DNA from: Clostridiales bacterium
Lineage (GTDB): Bacteria; Bacillota; Clostridia; Christensenellales; Aristaeellaceae
NCBI GenBank assembly: GCA_016930575.1
Contig: JAFGGL010000064.1
Span: 1 to 39,694, forward strand
Length of the DNA: 39,694 nucleotides
Reading direction: 5' to 3'
Made by a program: the position numbers and the translations under genes
Shown here: in pieces, positions 31,278-39,540 of the stretch
Numbering within the stretch: the first letter of the stretch is position 1
How the letters are laid out: each line of letters opens with the position of its first letter
The notes under the pieces: generated by a model
The model's input: the letters and a program-made list of their open reading frames with translations, nothing else
Database searches by the model: none
What the model was told of the DNA's origin: nothing

Positions 31278-32039
31278 CTAACGGAACATCTCCGCCAGTT
31301 CCTCGTATTTCGCGTGGGTGATCAGCGCGTCCTGCTTGATGCCCTCCATACGCACCACGTAGGTCCAGCGCCCGTAGGGGGTGATATCCTTGATGTGGTT
31401 GAGGTTGATGATATAGCTCTTGTGCGAGCGGAAAAACACGTCGCCAGGCAGGCGGTCCTCCATTTCGCCCAGCGAATCGCCGGTCGCGTAGCGCCCGCCG
31501 TCCCTGGTATAGAGCACCGTGGCGCGGTCCTCGCGCTGCACCAGCAGCAGGTCGTTGAGGTCGATAAACGCGCTGCCCTCGCGGTGCTTGAGCATCAGCC
31601 GCCCGTCCAGAGGTTTGCGGTCGGCGTTGACGGCTCTGGAAAACGCCGGGACGGCGGAGGATAGCGTCAGGCTGTCGCTGACGCGCGACAGGGTCTGCAG
31701 CATCCGGTCCATCCTGAAAGGCTTCACCAGATAGTCAAACGCGTACACCTCGAAGGCTTCGGACATGTACTTGTTGTGCGCCGTCACGAAGATGATGACC
31801 GTCGCCGGGTTCATATCCTGTATTTGGCGCGCGCATTCCACGCCGTCGATCCCGGGCATCTCCACGTCCAGAAACACGACGTGCGGTTTGAGTTCCTCAA
31901 ATTTGCGCATGGTCTCTTCGCCGTCCGCCGCTTCGCCTGCCAGCGCGAAACCGTCGGCTTTATCGATGACATGGCGCAGGACGCCCAGCATATCGGCGTC
32001 GTCGTCGGCGATCAAAACCCGAAAGGGTTCTTTGCTCAT
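31278..32039 (-). CDS. LytTR-family response regulator
   Basis: Two-component transcription regulator of 253 residues. The receiver domain (about 1-120) has the acidic pocket ADDDAD at 11-16, the phosphorylated Asp58 in FLDVEMPG, and the switch Lys in YLVKPF near 105. The C-terminal LytTR DNA-binding domain (about 145-250) has FIDLNDLLLVQRED and FFRSHKSYIINLNHI. ATG at 32039 has GGAGG 7 bases upstream and overlaps the stop of the preceding gene (ATGA). No sensor kinase gene is adjacent, so it is an orphan here. Its target is unknown; LytTR regulators often control wall, peptide or membrane functions. Confidence 0.93.
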   Translation of the reverse strand: MSKEPFRVLIADDDADMLGVLRHVIDKADGFALAGEAADGEETMRKFEELKPHVVFLDVEMPGIDGVECARQIQDMNPATVIIFVTAHNKYMSEAFEVYAFDYLVKPFRMDRMLQTLSRVSDSLTLSSAVPAFSRAVNADRKPLDGRLMLKHREGSAFIDLNDLLLVQREDRATVLYTRDGGRYATGDSLGEMEDRLPGDVFFRSHKSYIINLNHIKDITPYGRWTYVVRMEGIKQDALITHAKYEELAEMFR

Positions 32040-32536
32040 CGGCTTGCCTCCGGCCGTCTCAGCACTTCGGACATCACCACGGCCTGCAGCAGTGCGTTAC
32101 GATTGAAGCTTTCGGGCAGGATTTGAATATCGGACGCCTGATCGGCGCCATAGGGAGGCTCTGCGAGATCGTAGGCCTCGGTTTCATAACCGGCCCCCTC
32201 GGTGGGTGTAGCGTCCAGGCTTCCCTTATACGCGGTGAATTGGTTTTCCAGATCCACGGATGGCACGATGGGCGTGTATTCCGTCATCCTGGCGTTCGGG
32301 TCGCCGCCCTCCTGAAAAACCGGCTTGGGAAAGGGTTTCTGTATGGGCGGGAAGCGGAAATCCTCGCGTTTCGGGGCGGGTTTGGGCGCAGGCTTTGGAG
32401 CGGGGCTCGGTTTCGCAGCCTCGAATTGCTCCTGCGTCTGCGTCTGCGCTTTCTTGGCGGTGCCCGACAGCTTTTTGATGATATTGACCACCGCGCTGAT
32501 CACGAAAAAGATGATGACAAGAGAAAAAATGTCCAC
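32036..32536 (-). CDS. Single-pass membrane protein with Pro-rich linker, unknown function
   Basis: I do not recognise a named family. From GTG 32536, which has GAGGTG 6 bases upstream, it encodes 166 residues; an earlier GTG at 32545 would lie directly against the site. Seen: an N-terminal membrane segment (IFSLVIIFFVISAVVNII), a Gln/Lys-rich stretch, a repeated APKPAPKPAPK linker near residues 45-57, an acidic middle, and a short C-terminal helix NALLQAVVMSEVLRRP. Short membrane proteins ending in such a helix occur beside floA in some Clostridia. It lies between floA and the coupled LytTR gene, so it may link FloA microdomains with signalling; this is inference. Confidence 0.8.
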   Translation of the reverse strand: MDIFSLVIIFFVISAVVNIIKKLSGTAKKAQTQTQEQFEAAKPSPAPKPAPKPAPKREDFRFPPIQKPFPKPVFQEGGDPNARMTEYTPIVPSVDLENQFTAYKGSLDATPTEGAGYETEAYDLAEPPYGADQASDIQILPESFNRNALLQAVVMSEVLRRPEASR

Positions 32537-32556
32537 AGTATTCACCTCGCTTGTCA

Positions 32557-32585
32557 GGCAGGGGACGGTTGAACCGTCCCCTGCC
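32557..32585. repeat. Perfect REP-like hairpin between floA and the small membrane protein gene
   Basis: GGCAGGGGACGGT (32557-32569) pairs perfectly with its complement (32573-32585) across 3 bases. Neither side has a T tract, so it is a poor terminator. The GGGGACGGTT...AACCGTCCCC form is like known dispersed palindromic units in Bacillota. In the mRNA it could protect the floA message. Confidence 0.75.
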
Positions 32586-32597
32586 GAAAGAACATGA

Positions 32598-33650
32598 TTA
32601 CTTCTTGTCTTCCTTGGGCGCGGCCGGCTTGGTGGGCGCGGTGGCTTTGGCGATGCCGTCGCGCATATCGGTGTCGGCGATCACGTTGCGCATTCTATAA
32701 TAGTCCATCACGCCGAGCTTGCCTTCCCTGAGCGCCTGGGACAGCGCCTTGGGCACTTCGGCCTCGGCTTCGATCACGCGCGCGCGCATCTCCTGCACGG
32801 AGGCCTTCATTTCCTGCTCGCGTGCGACGGCCATGGCGCGGCGTTCTTCGGCGCGCGCCTGCGCGATGCGCAGGTCGGCCTGTGCCTGGTCCATCTGCAG
32901 TTGTGCGCCTACGTTTCGGCCCACGTCCACGTCTGCGATGTCGATGGAGAGGATCTCGTACGCGGTGCCGGCGTCCAGACCCTTGTTGAGCACGGTGCGG
33001 CTGATGAGGTCGGGGTTCTCCAGCACCTGCTTGTGGGTTTCCGCCGAGCCGACGGTCGTCACGATGCCTTCGCCGACGCGGGCGATGATGGTTTCTTCGC
33101 CGGCACCGCCGACCAGCCGTTCGATGTTGGTGCGAACGGTCACGCGGGCCTTGGCGCGAAGCTCGATGCCGTCCTTTGCGATGGCGGCGACGATGGGCGT
33201 TTCGATGACCTTCGGGGTGACGGACATCTGCACGGCCTGCAGCACGTCGCGGCCGGCAAGGTCGATGGCCGACGCCTTTTCAAAGGGCATGGCAATGTTG
33301 GAACGCTGCGCAGCGATCAGCGCGTTGATGACGCGGTCCACGTTGCCGCCCGCCAGGTAGTGCGTTTCCAGTTTGGGAAGCGTAACATCCAGCCCGGCTT
33401 TTCGCGCCTTGATCAGCGGGTCCACCAGCCGCTTTGGCGGGATGCGGCGCAGCCGCATGCCGATCAGAGAGGAGATGCCCACGTGTACGCCGGAGGCCAG
33501 CGCGGTAATCCACAGGCCCAGCGGCACGAAGCGCAGGAACACGGAGATCAGGATGATGGCGAGGATGATCGGGATGATGACCCATAACGCGGAGGCCAGG
33601 GCATCGGACGATGTCGACGTGGCGGATAACGCCAATAGGGATTGAATCAT
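32598..33650 (-). CDS. floA: Flotillin-like protein FloA
   Basis: Membrane scaffold protein that forms mobile clusters affecting fluidity, secretion and wall synthesis. The 350 residues have an N-terminal hydrophobic hairpin (about 20-45 and 48-65, [20 protein letters not shown] region), the SPFH-like domain with [20 protein letters not shown], and a coiled C-terminal region rich in Ala, Glu and Arg ([20 protein letters not shown]) before a Lys/Pro-rich tail. ATG at 33650 has AAAGGAG 7 bases upstream. It follows nfeD by 28 bases, the classic pairing. Confidence 0.96.
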   Translation of the reverse strand: MIQSLLALSATSTSSDALASALWVIIPIILAIILISVFLRFVPLGLWITALASGVHVGISSLIGMRLRRIPPKRLVDPLIKARKAGLDVTLPKLETHYLAGGNVDRVINALIAAQRSNIAMPFEKASAIDLAGRDVLQAVQMSVTPKVIETPIVAAIAKDGIELRAKARVTVRTNIERLVGGAGEETIIARVGEGIVTTVGSAETHKQVLENPDLISRTVLNKGLDAGTAYEILSIDIADVDVGRNVGAQLQMDQAQADLRIAQARAEERRAMAVAREQEMKASVQEMRARVIEAEAEVPKALSQALREGKLGVMDYYRMRNVIADTDMRDGIAKATAPTKPAAPKEDKK

Positions 33651-33678
33651 AGTTTATGCTCCTTTCGGTTGTTGTATA

Positions 33679-34194
33679 TTAATGTTTTTGTACGTCGGTT
33701 TTGCGAACGATCACGCGCAGCCCGTCCACACGGATGACGCGCACGGGCGTTCCTTTGGGGATGAATTCAGCATCCGAGACGACGTTGAGTTTCACGCCCT
33801 CGATCTCCGCCATGCCCACGGGGCGCAGCGTGTTGGTGACGACGCCTTCCTTGCCGATGAGCACTTCCATGTCCTCATTGGCGGCGTTGTAGCCTTCGGA
33901 AGCGGTTTCCGCCCTGTTGAGCACAAACGGGGATTTGGAGAGCCGTCCCTTGGTCGCGGAGCGCAGCGTGATGGAGATTACGACCCCGACCAGCGCAAGC
34001 ACCACGATGGTCAGGCCCAGCGCGGCAAACGGGCCGTGGTTGATGAACATCAGCGCGATGCTGACGCCTTCGACCACCAGGCCGGAGATGCCGGCGATGC
34101 CAAACCCGGGCATGAACACCTCGATCACCAGCAAGCCCGTTCCCACGATGAAGAACAGGATGATGGCGAGGTCTGTTGACAGGAAATCTATCAT
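33679..34194 (-). CDS. NfeD-family membrane protein
   Basis: Short NfeD-type protein (171 residues from ATG 34194; GGGAGGG about 7 bases upstream). It has about three hydrophobic segments (8-30, 33-52 and 60-85) and a C-terminal soluble OB-like domain from about residue 100 with GKEGVVTNTLRPVGMAEIEG. It lacks the N-terminal serine protease of long NfeD proteins. Such proteins accompany flotillins; here floA is next in the operon. An in-frame ATG at 34239 would add 15 residues but overlaps the promoter. Confidence 0.9.
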   Translation of the reverse strand: MIDFLSTDLAIILFFIVGTGLLVIEVFMPGFGIAGISGLVVEGVSIALMFINHGPFAALGLTIVVLALVGVVISITLRSATKGRLSKSPFVLNRAETASEGYNAANEDMEVLIGKEGVVTNTLRPVGMAEIEGVKLNVVSDAEFIPKGTPVRVIRVDGLRVIVRKTDVQKH

Positions 34195-34229
34195 AATTTG
34201 TCCCTCCCGGTATAGTTTCGGATGCAACC

Positions 34230-34238
34230 ATTGTAACA
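34230..34238 (-). promoter_or_regulatory. Extended -10 promoter of the nfeD-floA operon
   Basis: On the minus strand TGTTACAAT gives a -10 TACAAT (plus 34230-34235) with a TGn extension. The -35 is weak. It lies about 36 bases upstream of the nfeD start. Confidence 0.55.
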
Positions 34239-34333
34239 TATACCCATAAACGATGCGCTTTAAACCGTATGAACACCGCCATAATCCGGCTGAAACGTCC
34301 TTTGAACGTGCAGTGTAAGCAGTTGATACTGTG

Positions 34334-34912
34334 CTATGAAAGCAAATCGGGATAGGCGCCTTGCTGCAAAAGTTCTTTGCGCACCATTTTCAGATCCGCC
34401 CAGGTCTCGTGCTTGCGGCGCGGATCGCGCAGGAGCGCCGCGGGGTGGAAGGTCGCCATGATCCGGATGTCGCCGCGCTGATACCACTGCCCGCGGCACT
34501 GGGTGATGCGGTAGTTCGGCCCGAGCATCACCCGCACGGCCGTCGCGCCCAGCAGGAAGATGACTTTGGGCTTCACCAGCGCGATCTGCCTGAGAAGATG
34601 CGGGCGGCAGGCGTCGAGTTCGTCCGGCCTGGGAGTGCGGTTTTGCGGCGGCCGGCACTTGACGGCGTTGCAGATGTACACGCGCTCGCGCGGCAGGTCG
34701 ATGGCCGCGAGCATGTTGGTCAAAAGCTCTCCGGCGCGGCCCACGAAGGCTTCGCCGCGCTTGTCTTCCTGCTCTCCGGGTCCCTCGCCGATCAGCATCA
34801 GCGGCGCTTTGGGGTCGCCCTGCCCCAGTACCTTCTGGATACACCCTTCGCACAGCGCGCATGCCGTGCAGCCGGATACCTGGTCGGCGAGCTGTGCCCA
34901 TGAGACGCGCAT
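34334..34912 (-). CDS. Uracil-DNA glycosylase, family 4 (iron-sulfur type)
   Basis: Removes uracil from DNA. The 192 residues contain the [4Fe-4S] ligands Cys15-x2-Cys18 and Cys86-x15-Cys102, the catalytic loop GEGPGEQEDKRGEAFVG near 42-58, and the C-terminal motif FHPAALLR. Two extra cysteines (21 and 24) extend the first cluster site. ATG at 34912 follows AGGAGG. The gene ends a minus-strand run that begins upstream with trmL; the 54-base gap before it carries an inverted repeat GAATTCC/GGAATTC (34930-34936 and 34956-34962). Confidence 0.94.
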   Translation of the reverse strand: MRVSWAQLADQVSGCTACALCEGCIQKVLGQGDPKAPLMLIGEGPGEQEDKRGEAFVGRAGELLTNMLAAIDLPRERVYICNAVKCRPPQNRTPRPDELDACRPHLLRQIALVKPKVIFLLGATAVRVMLGPNYRITQCRGQWYQRGDIRIMATFHPAALLRDPRRKHETWADLKMVRKELLQQGAYPDLLS

Positions 34913-34966
34913 GAAAAACCTCCTGCTATGAATTCCGATCTTTCGCGTTCAGGCTGGAATTCGCAT

Positions 34967-35278
34967 TTACCGGAAAGGCGCCGTGATGACGGAGAGCGAC
35001 TGGGAAAGGTCGCGCTGCACCCAGTTGAACAGGCCGAACAGCAGCGCGGTGAGCATCAGGATAACGGCAATTCCCACCAGCATGCTGACGAGGTCGAACA
35101 CGCTCATCGCGATGCGGAATTTATGCTCCGAATCCAACTCCTCGTCCAGATCGTAGTCGGCGTAATCCTCGTGCTCGTCGTATTCTTCATATTCGCCGGC
35201 ATCGTTCAAATCGGTATATTCGGCGTCTTCATCCCAGTTGCCGCGGTTGTAGGATGAACCGTGGTTGTTGTTCCTCAT
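34967..35278 (-). CDS. Small acidic, tyrosine-rich membrane protein, unknown function
   Basis: I do not recognise this family. The 103 residues divide into an Asn/Gly-rich start, a strongly acidic Tyr-rich region about 15-52 (YEEYDEHEDYADYDLDEELD), and a hydrophobic segment at about 60-85 (VSMLVGIAVILMLTALLFGL), ending WVQRDLSQSLSVITAPFR. AGGAGG lies about 8 bases before the ATG. It begins 15 bases after the trmL stop. A cytoplasmic acidic tail on a single membrane helix is the likely topology. Confidence 0.75.
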   Translation of the reverse strand: MRNNNHGSSYNRGNWDEDAEYTDLNDAGEYEEYDEHEDYADYDLDEELDSEHKFRIAMSVFDLVSMLVGIAVILMLTALLFGLFNWVQRDLSQSLSVITAPFR

Positions 35279-35293
35279 GCACAGCCCTCCTGC

Positions 35294-35809
35294 TTATATG
35301 CTGTCCATCCAGGGCAAATGGCTGTCGTCCCGCCCGGTCAGGCTGCCCTGCGGCTGCAGTGCGGGAAAACCAAGCTGGCGAAGCGCTTCGTACAGGACGA
35401 TCGCAACGGAATTGGACAGGTTCAGGCTGCGGGCGCCCTCCCGCATCGGGATTCGGACGCTGCGGCCGTACGCCTTTTTCAGAAGGCTTTCGGGCAGCCC
35501 CTTCGTTTCGCAGCCGAACACCAGAAAATCATCGGCCTTATAGCGGATATCGGCGTATGACTTTGCCGCCTTGGTGGACAGAAAATAGAAATCTGCCTTG
35601 GGATAGGCTTTCAGCAGTCCTTCAAATCTGTCGTAGGTACGGTAGGTGACCATGTCCCAGTAGTCCAGCCCTGCGCGCTTGAGATAACGGTCGGAAAGCG
35701 AGAAACCCAGCGGCTTGATCAGGTGCAGCGTGCAGCCCGTGGCCGCGCAGGTGCGTGCGATGTTGCCGGTGTTCTGGGGGATCTCGGGGTTGTACAAAAC
35801 GACGTGCAT
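35294..35809 (-). CDS. trmL: tRNA (cytidine(34)-2'-O)-methyltransferase
   Basis: SPOUT-class enzyme methylating the wobble ribose of tRNA-Leu species. The 171 residues start MHVVLYNPEIPQNTGNIART, the family hallmark; the knotted C-terminal SAM site shows FGCETKGLPESLL, IPM and RSLNLSNSVAIVLYEALRQ. ATG at 35809 has GGAGG 7 bases upstream. Its own promoter overlaps the recG stop. No anomaly is seen. Confidence 0.95.
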   Translation of the reverse strand: MHVVLYNPEIPQNTGNIARTCAATGCTLHLIKPLGFSLSDRYLKRAGLDYWDMVTYRTYDRFEGLLKAYPKADFYFLSTKAAKSYADIRYKADDFLVFGCETKGLPESLLKKAYGRSVRIPMREGARSLNLSNSVAIVLYEALRQLGFPALQPQGSLTGRDDSHLPWMDSI

Positions 35810-35829
35810 AGTGTTTCCTCCGTCAGACT

Positions 35830-35859
35830 ATTGTACATCGTTTATTCCTTATAGGTCAA
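35830..35859 (-). promoter_or_regulatory. Promoter of trmL overlapping the recG end
   Basis: On the minus strand TTGACC (plus 35854-35859) and TACAAT (plus 35830-35835) are separated by 18 bases. The -35 overlaps the recG stop codon (35856-35858). It allows trmL and the genes after it to be expressed apart from recG. Confidence 0.65.
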
Positions 35860-37868
35860 CTGACGGACACGTCTCCGAGAGACTGTTGCAATAATGAATT
35901 CGCCTGTGCCGCAAGCGTTTGATATGCGGGCTGCAGGGCCTTGTTTTCCGAAAGTTCCTGCGCGCAGGCCGCGGCGTCGTGCAGGAGTTTTACGCTGAAC
36001 AGCTCCGCGCCGCCCGTCCACAGCCCCGCGCCGTGCTGCTGCGTGCCCAGGAGCTCGCCGGGGCCGCGCAGTTCCAGGTCCCTTTGGGCGATCTCGAATC
36101 CGTCGTTCGTGTGCGTCAGCGCATGCAGGCGATCGTTTTCCACGCCGACGAGAAAACAGCTGCTTTCCTTTGCGCCGCGCCCCACGCGCCCGCGAAGCTG
36201 GTGCAGCTGCGCCAGCCCGTAGCGCTGGGCGTCCTCCACGATCATGATGGTGGCGCCGGGCACGTTCATGCCAACCTCGATCACGGTGGTCGCGATCAGG
36301 GCCGAAAGCTTTCCGGCCGCGAATGCATGGAGCACCTTCGCCTTTTCTTCAGACGGCTGCCGCCCGTGGGTTACGCCGACGGGAATGCCGCGCAACGCGC
36401 CCTGCGCGAGTTCCCAGTGCAGGCTTTCCACGGCCTTGAGCTGCGCCTTGCCCTCGTCCTCCTCGATCAGCGGGCACACGATATACGCCTGATGCCCCCG
36501 TTCCAGTTCGGCGCGAAGGTAACGGTACATATCCGCGCGCTTTTCCTGCGGTACGATACGGGTCTTCACCGGCGTGCGTCCGGGCGGGAGCTCGTCCACC
36601 ACCGACACGTCCAGGTCGCCGTACATCATCAGCGCGAGCGAGCGGGGGATGGGCGTTGCGGACATGACCAGCAGGTGCGGGGCGGCGGCGGTGCCGCTTC
36701 CTTTTTGGATCAAGCGCGTTCTTTGCGACACGCCGAAGCGGTGCTGCTCGTCGGTGATGCACAGGCCGAGATTGCTATACCTGACGTTTTCGGAGATCAG
36801 CGCGTGCGTGCCGATCACGACCTGCCATGCTCCGCTCCGGATGTTTGCAAGCGCGTTTTTCCGCTCCGCCGTCTTCATACCCGACAGCAGCAGCCCGCAG
36901 CGGACGCCCTGCGGTTCCAGGAGCTTCTTTGCGCTTTCAAAATGCTGCCGCGCCAGGATCTCCGTGGGCGCCATGAACGCCGCCTGGCATCCCGCACGGG
37001 CGCACAGCGCCATCGCGCCGAACGCGATCGCCGTTTTGCCGCAGCCGACGTCGCCCTGCACCATCCGCGCCATCGCTTCGGGCTTGCGCATATCGCCGGT
37101 GATCTCCGAAAGCGTTCTTTTCTGCGCCCCGGTCGGCGCAAAGGGCAGCGTGCGCCAATACGCGTCCTCCGCGCCCTGTGCGATGGAAAGCACCTTTCCG
37201 TCCTTGCGGCGGCGCTTGAACTGCCGCACGGCGATCTGGTACAGCAGCAGCTGCTCAAAGGCGATGCGCCGCTGCGCCTGCGCCACGTGCGCCATGGTAT
37301 CCGGCCTGTGCAGGATGCGTACGGCCAGGGCGGAGGGCATGAGAGCGTATCGCTGAAGCATCGCTTCGGGCAGCGTTTCTTTGCAGATGGCGTCCGCGTC
37401 TTCCAGCAATTGCCCGATCAGCGTTTCGCGCGTCTTGTTGGGGATTCCCTCGATGGCGCGGTAGACCGGCACGATGCGCATGCTGTCTTCCAGGCGGGGA
37501 TTCGTCAGCTGCAGGCTGGTTTTGAAGCGTTCCACCTTGCCGTACATCAGGAAGCTGTCCTTTTTTTGCAGCAGCTGCCGCATCCACGGCTGGTTGAACC
37601 AGCAGCCGGTCAGCCCGCCGGTATCGTCGGTGAATTTGCAGGTCACGCGTGACAGCTTTCCGTGGTAGTAGATCTTGGGCTCGCCCTGTTTCCGCAGCCG
37701 GAACGCCTGGTCGGCGCCGTGGCGCGCGTCGGCGACGCTCGTCAACGCGCCCATATCGCGATAGCGGCAGGGTACTGCGTATAAAAGATCACGCAGCGAG
37801 TGGATACCCGCTGCGTGCAGTGCTGTAAGCCGTTTTGGTCCGATGCCACGAAGAGAAGAAAGTTCCAC
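35856..37868 (-). CDS. recG: ATP-dependent DNA helicase RecG
   Basis: Branch-migrating helicase that remodels stalled replication forks and recombination intermediates. The 670 residues have an N-terminal helix-hairpin-type GIGPKR, the wedge OB domain (about 60-140), Walker A GDVGCGKT at 272-279, the DEQH box at 373-376, VMSATPIPRS, and the C-terminal TVIEVGMNVP and QLRGRVGRG. The start is GTG at 37868, 2 bases after the fakA stop, with a weak ribosome site, so it depends on coupling. The order yloU-fakA-recG is common in Bacillota. Confidence 0.96.
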   Translation of the reverse strand: MELSSLRGIGPKRLTALHAAGIHSLRDLLYAVPCRYRDMGALTSVADARHGADQAFRLRKQGEPKIYYHGKLSRVTCKFTDDTGGLTGCWFNQPWMRQLLQKKDSFLMYGKVERFKTSLQLTNPRLEDSMRIVPVYRAIEGIPNKTRETLIGQLLEDADAICKETLPEAMLQRYALMPSALAVRILHRPDTMAHVAQAQRRIAFEQLLLYQIAVRQFKRRRKDGKVLSIAQGAEDAYWRTLPFAPTGAQKRTLSEITGDMRKPEAMARMVQGDVGCGKTAIAFGAMALCARAGCQAAFMAPTEILARQHFESAKKLLEPQGVRCGLLLSGMKTAERKNALANIRSGAWQVVIGTHALISENVRYSNLGLCITDEQHRFGVSQRTRLIQKGSGTAAAPHLLVMSATPIPRSLALMMYGDLDVSVVDELPPGRTPVKTRIVPQEKRADMYRYLRAELERGHQAYIVCPLIEEDEGKAQLKAVESLHWELAQGALRGIPVGVTHGRQPSEEKAKVLHAFAAGKLSALIATTVIEVGMNVPGATIMIVEDAQRYGLAQLHQLRGRVGRGAKESSCFLVGVENDRLHALTHTNDGFEIAQRDLELRGPGELLGTQQHGAGLWTGGAELFSVKLLHDAAACAQELSENKALQPAYQTLAAQANSLLQQSLGDVSVS

Positions 37869-37870
37869 GC

Positions 37871-39517
37871 CTATTCCACAGAGATCAGATAATAGTACAG
37901 CGGCTGTCCGCCCCTGTGCATCTCCACGTCGCAGTCGTGGAACAGCGAGGCCAGATCGTCGGTCAGGCCCTGCGCGTCCTCCTCGGATACGTCGCTGCCG
38001 TAATACACGGTGATCAGCTCGTCGTCCGCGGTGACGATCTTCTGCATCAGTTCCTTGGCGACGAGCTTGGGATCGCTGCCTTTTTCGTCCACTTTGCCGT
38101 TATTGAGCCCCAGGATATCGCCCTTTTTGATCTTCAGGCCCGCGATTACACTGTCGCGCACGGCATAGGTCACGGTGCAGGTGCGCACGCGTTGGGCGGC
38201 CTCACTCATATTCTTCTCGTTTTCTTCGTCGTCCGCGCCCTCCTGGTAGGCGATGATCCCCGCGATGCCCATGGCTACGTTTTTGGTGGGGATGACATAC
38301 ACATGCTTGCCCTCGGCGAGCTCAGCGGCTTTCTGCGCCGCAAGGATGACGTTTGAATTATTGGGGAAGACGAAGATGCTGCTCGCATTGATTTTGGCGA
38401 GGCCCTCGGAGATATCCTCGATGGACGGGTTCATCGTCTGTCCGCCCTTGACGATCTGGTCTACGCCGAGGTCCCTGAAAATCGCGTCGAAGCCTTCGCC
38501 CACCGATACCGCCAGGATACCCGTCGGCTTGGGCGGCTTTTTCTTCTGGTTTTCCTCCTGCTCGACCGCCTTGTCGCGGCGTTGCTGCAACATGTTTTCG
38601 ATCTTCAGGTCTGCCAACTCGCCTAATGCGGCGCCGTAGTTCAGGGCTTTGCCGGGCTCGTTGGTATGCACATGGATATGCACCAGCGAAAGGTCGCCGA
38701 CAACCAGCACGCAGTCGCCGATGCGGTTGAGTTTCCGGCGGAAGGTATTGATGTCTTCCTCGCCCACTTCGGGGAGCAGGTTCTGGATGAGGAATTCCGT
38801 GCAGTACGCGTATTTGATCTCACCGAGCTGATCGTGGTCGTCTTTGAACATCACTTCGCCGTCGGCGGAAAAATCGAGAATCTCTTTGGGTACTTCCTCG
38901 CCGCGCAGGGCTTTCTGGTATCCCATGTAAATCAATAAAAGCCCGCGTCCGCCCGCGTCCACGACGCCTGCCTGCGTCAATGCCGGAAGCATCTGCTGGG
39001 TCTTTTTAAGTATCACTTCGCCCGCGGCGAGGATAACGTCAAACAGCGCGTCAAAATCCTCGGGCGCCTTTTCGGCCTGTTTCACCGCTTCTTCCGCGAT
39101 GACGCGCGCGACGGTGAGGATGGTGCCTTCCTTGGGTTTCATCATGGCCTTGTAGGCGTATTCGGAGCCGGACTTAAGCGCCGCCGCGAACTGCATGGGT
39201 GTAACGCGTTCCAGGCCCTCCAGGCCGTGGGCGAACCCGCGGTACAGCTGCGAGGTGATCACGCCGGAGTTGCCGCGCGCGCCGCGCAGCGCACCCTTGG
39301 CCATTGCGTCGGCCGCCTCGCCCGCGTGCACGAAGTCCTTCTGGCTGACCTCGCGGATCGCGGCCGTCATCGTAAGCGACATATTGGTGCCCGTATCGCC
39401 GTCGGGTACGGGGAAAACGTTCAAAGCGTCTACCGCGTCCCGGTTATTTTCAAGCATCGCCGCGCCCGCCATGACCATATCGCGCAGCAGAAGGCCGTCA
39501 ATCATCTTGATCTGCAT
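37871..39517 (-). CDS. fakA: Fatty acid kinase catalytic subunit FakA (DAK2/YloV family)
   Basis: ATP-dependent kinase that phosphorylates fatty acids bound to FakB proteins. The N-terminal DAK2 domain shows NVFPVPDGDTGTNMSLT with the metal-binding aspartates; the middle has VDAGGRGLLLIYMGYQKAL, and the C-terminal DAK1-like domain shows FVFPNNSNVILAAQKAAEL. At 548 residues from ATG 39517 (GGGAGG 8 bases upstream) it is normal; a TTG at 39520 is also in frame. It follows the Asp23 gene by 23 bases and is coupled to recG. No fakB is in the window. Confidence 0.95.
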   Translation of the reverse strand: MQIKMIDGLLLRDMVMAGAAMLENNRDAVDALNVFPVPDGDTGTNMSLTMTAAIREVSQKDFVHAGEAADAMAKGALRGARGNSGVITSQLYRGFAHGLEGLERVTPMQFAAALKSGSEYAYKAMMKPKEGTILTVARVIAEEAVKQAEKAPEDFDALFDVILAAGEVILKKTQQMLPALTQAGVVDAGGRGLLLIYMGYQKALRGEEVPKEILDFSADGEVMFKDDHDQLGEIKYAYCTEFLIQNLLPEVGEEDINTFRRKLNRIGDCVLVVGDLSLVHIHVHTNEPGKALNYGAALGELADLKIENMLQQRRDKAVEQEENQKKKPPKPTGILAVSVGEGFDAIFRDLGVDQIVKGGQTMNPSIEDISEGLAKINASSIFVFPNNSNVILAAQKAAELAEGKHVYVIPTKNVAMGIAGIIAYQEGADDEENEKNMSEAAQRVRTCTVTYAVRDSVIAGLKIKKGDILGLNNGKVDEKGSDPKLVAKELMQKIVTADDELITVYYGSDVSEEDAQGLTDDLASLFHDCDVEMHRGGQPLYYYLISVE

Positions 39518-39540
39518 CAAAAAATCCTCCCGAGCCGATA

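Noticed and set aside
35919-37652. A 577-codon open frame on the plus strand opposite recG.
   Set aside because: RecG motifs on the other strand are complete; the antisense product is Arg/His-rich with no motif.
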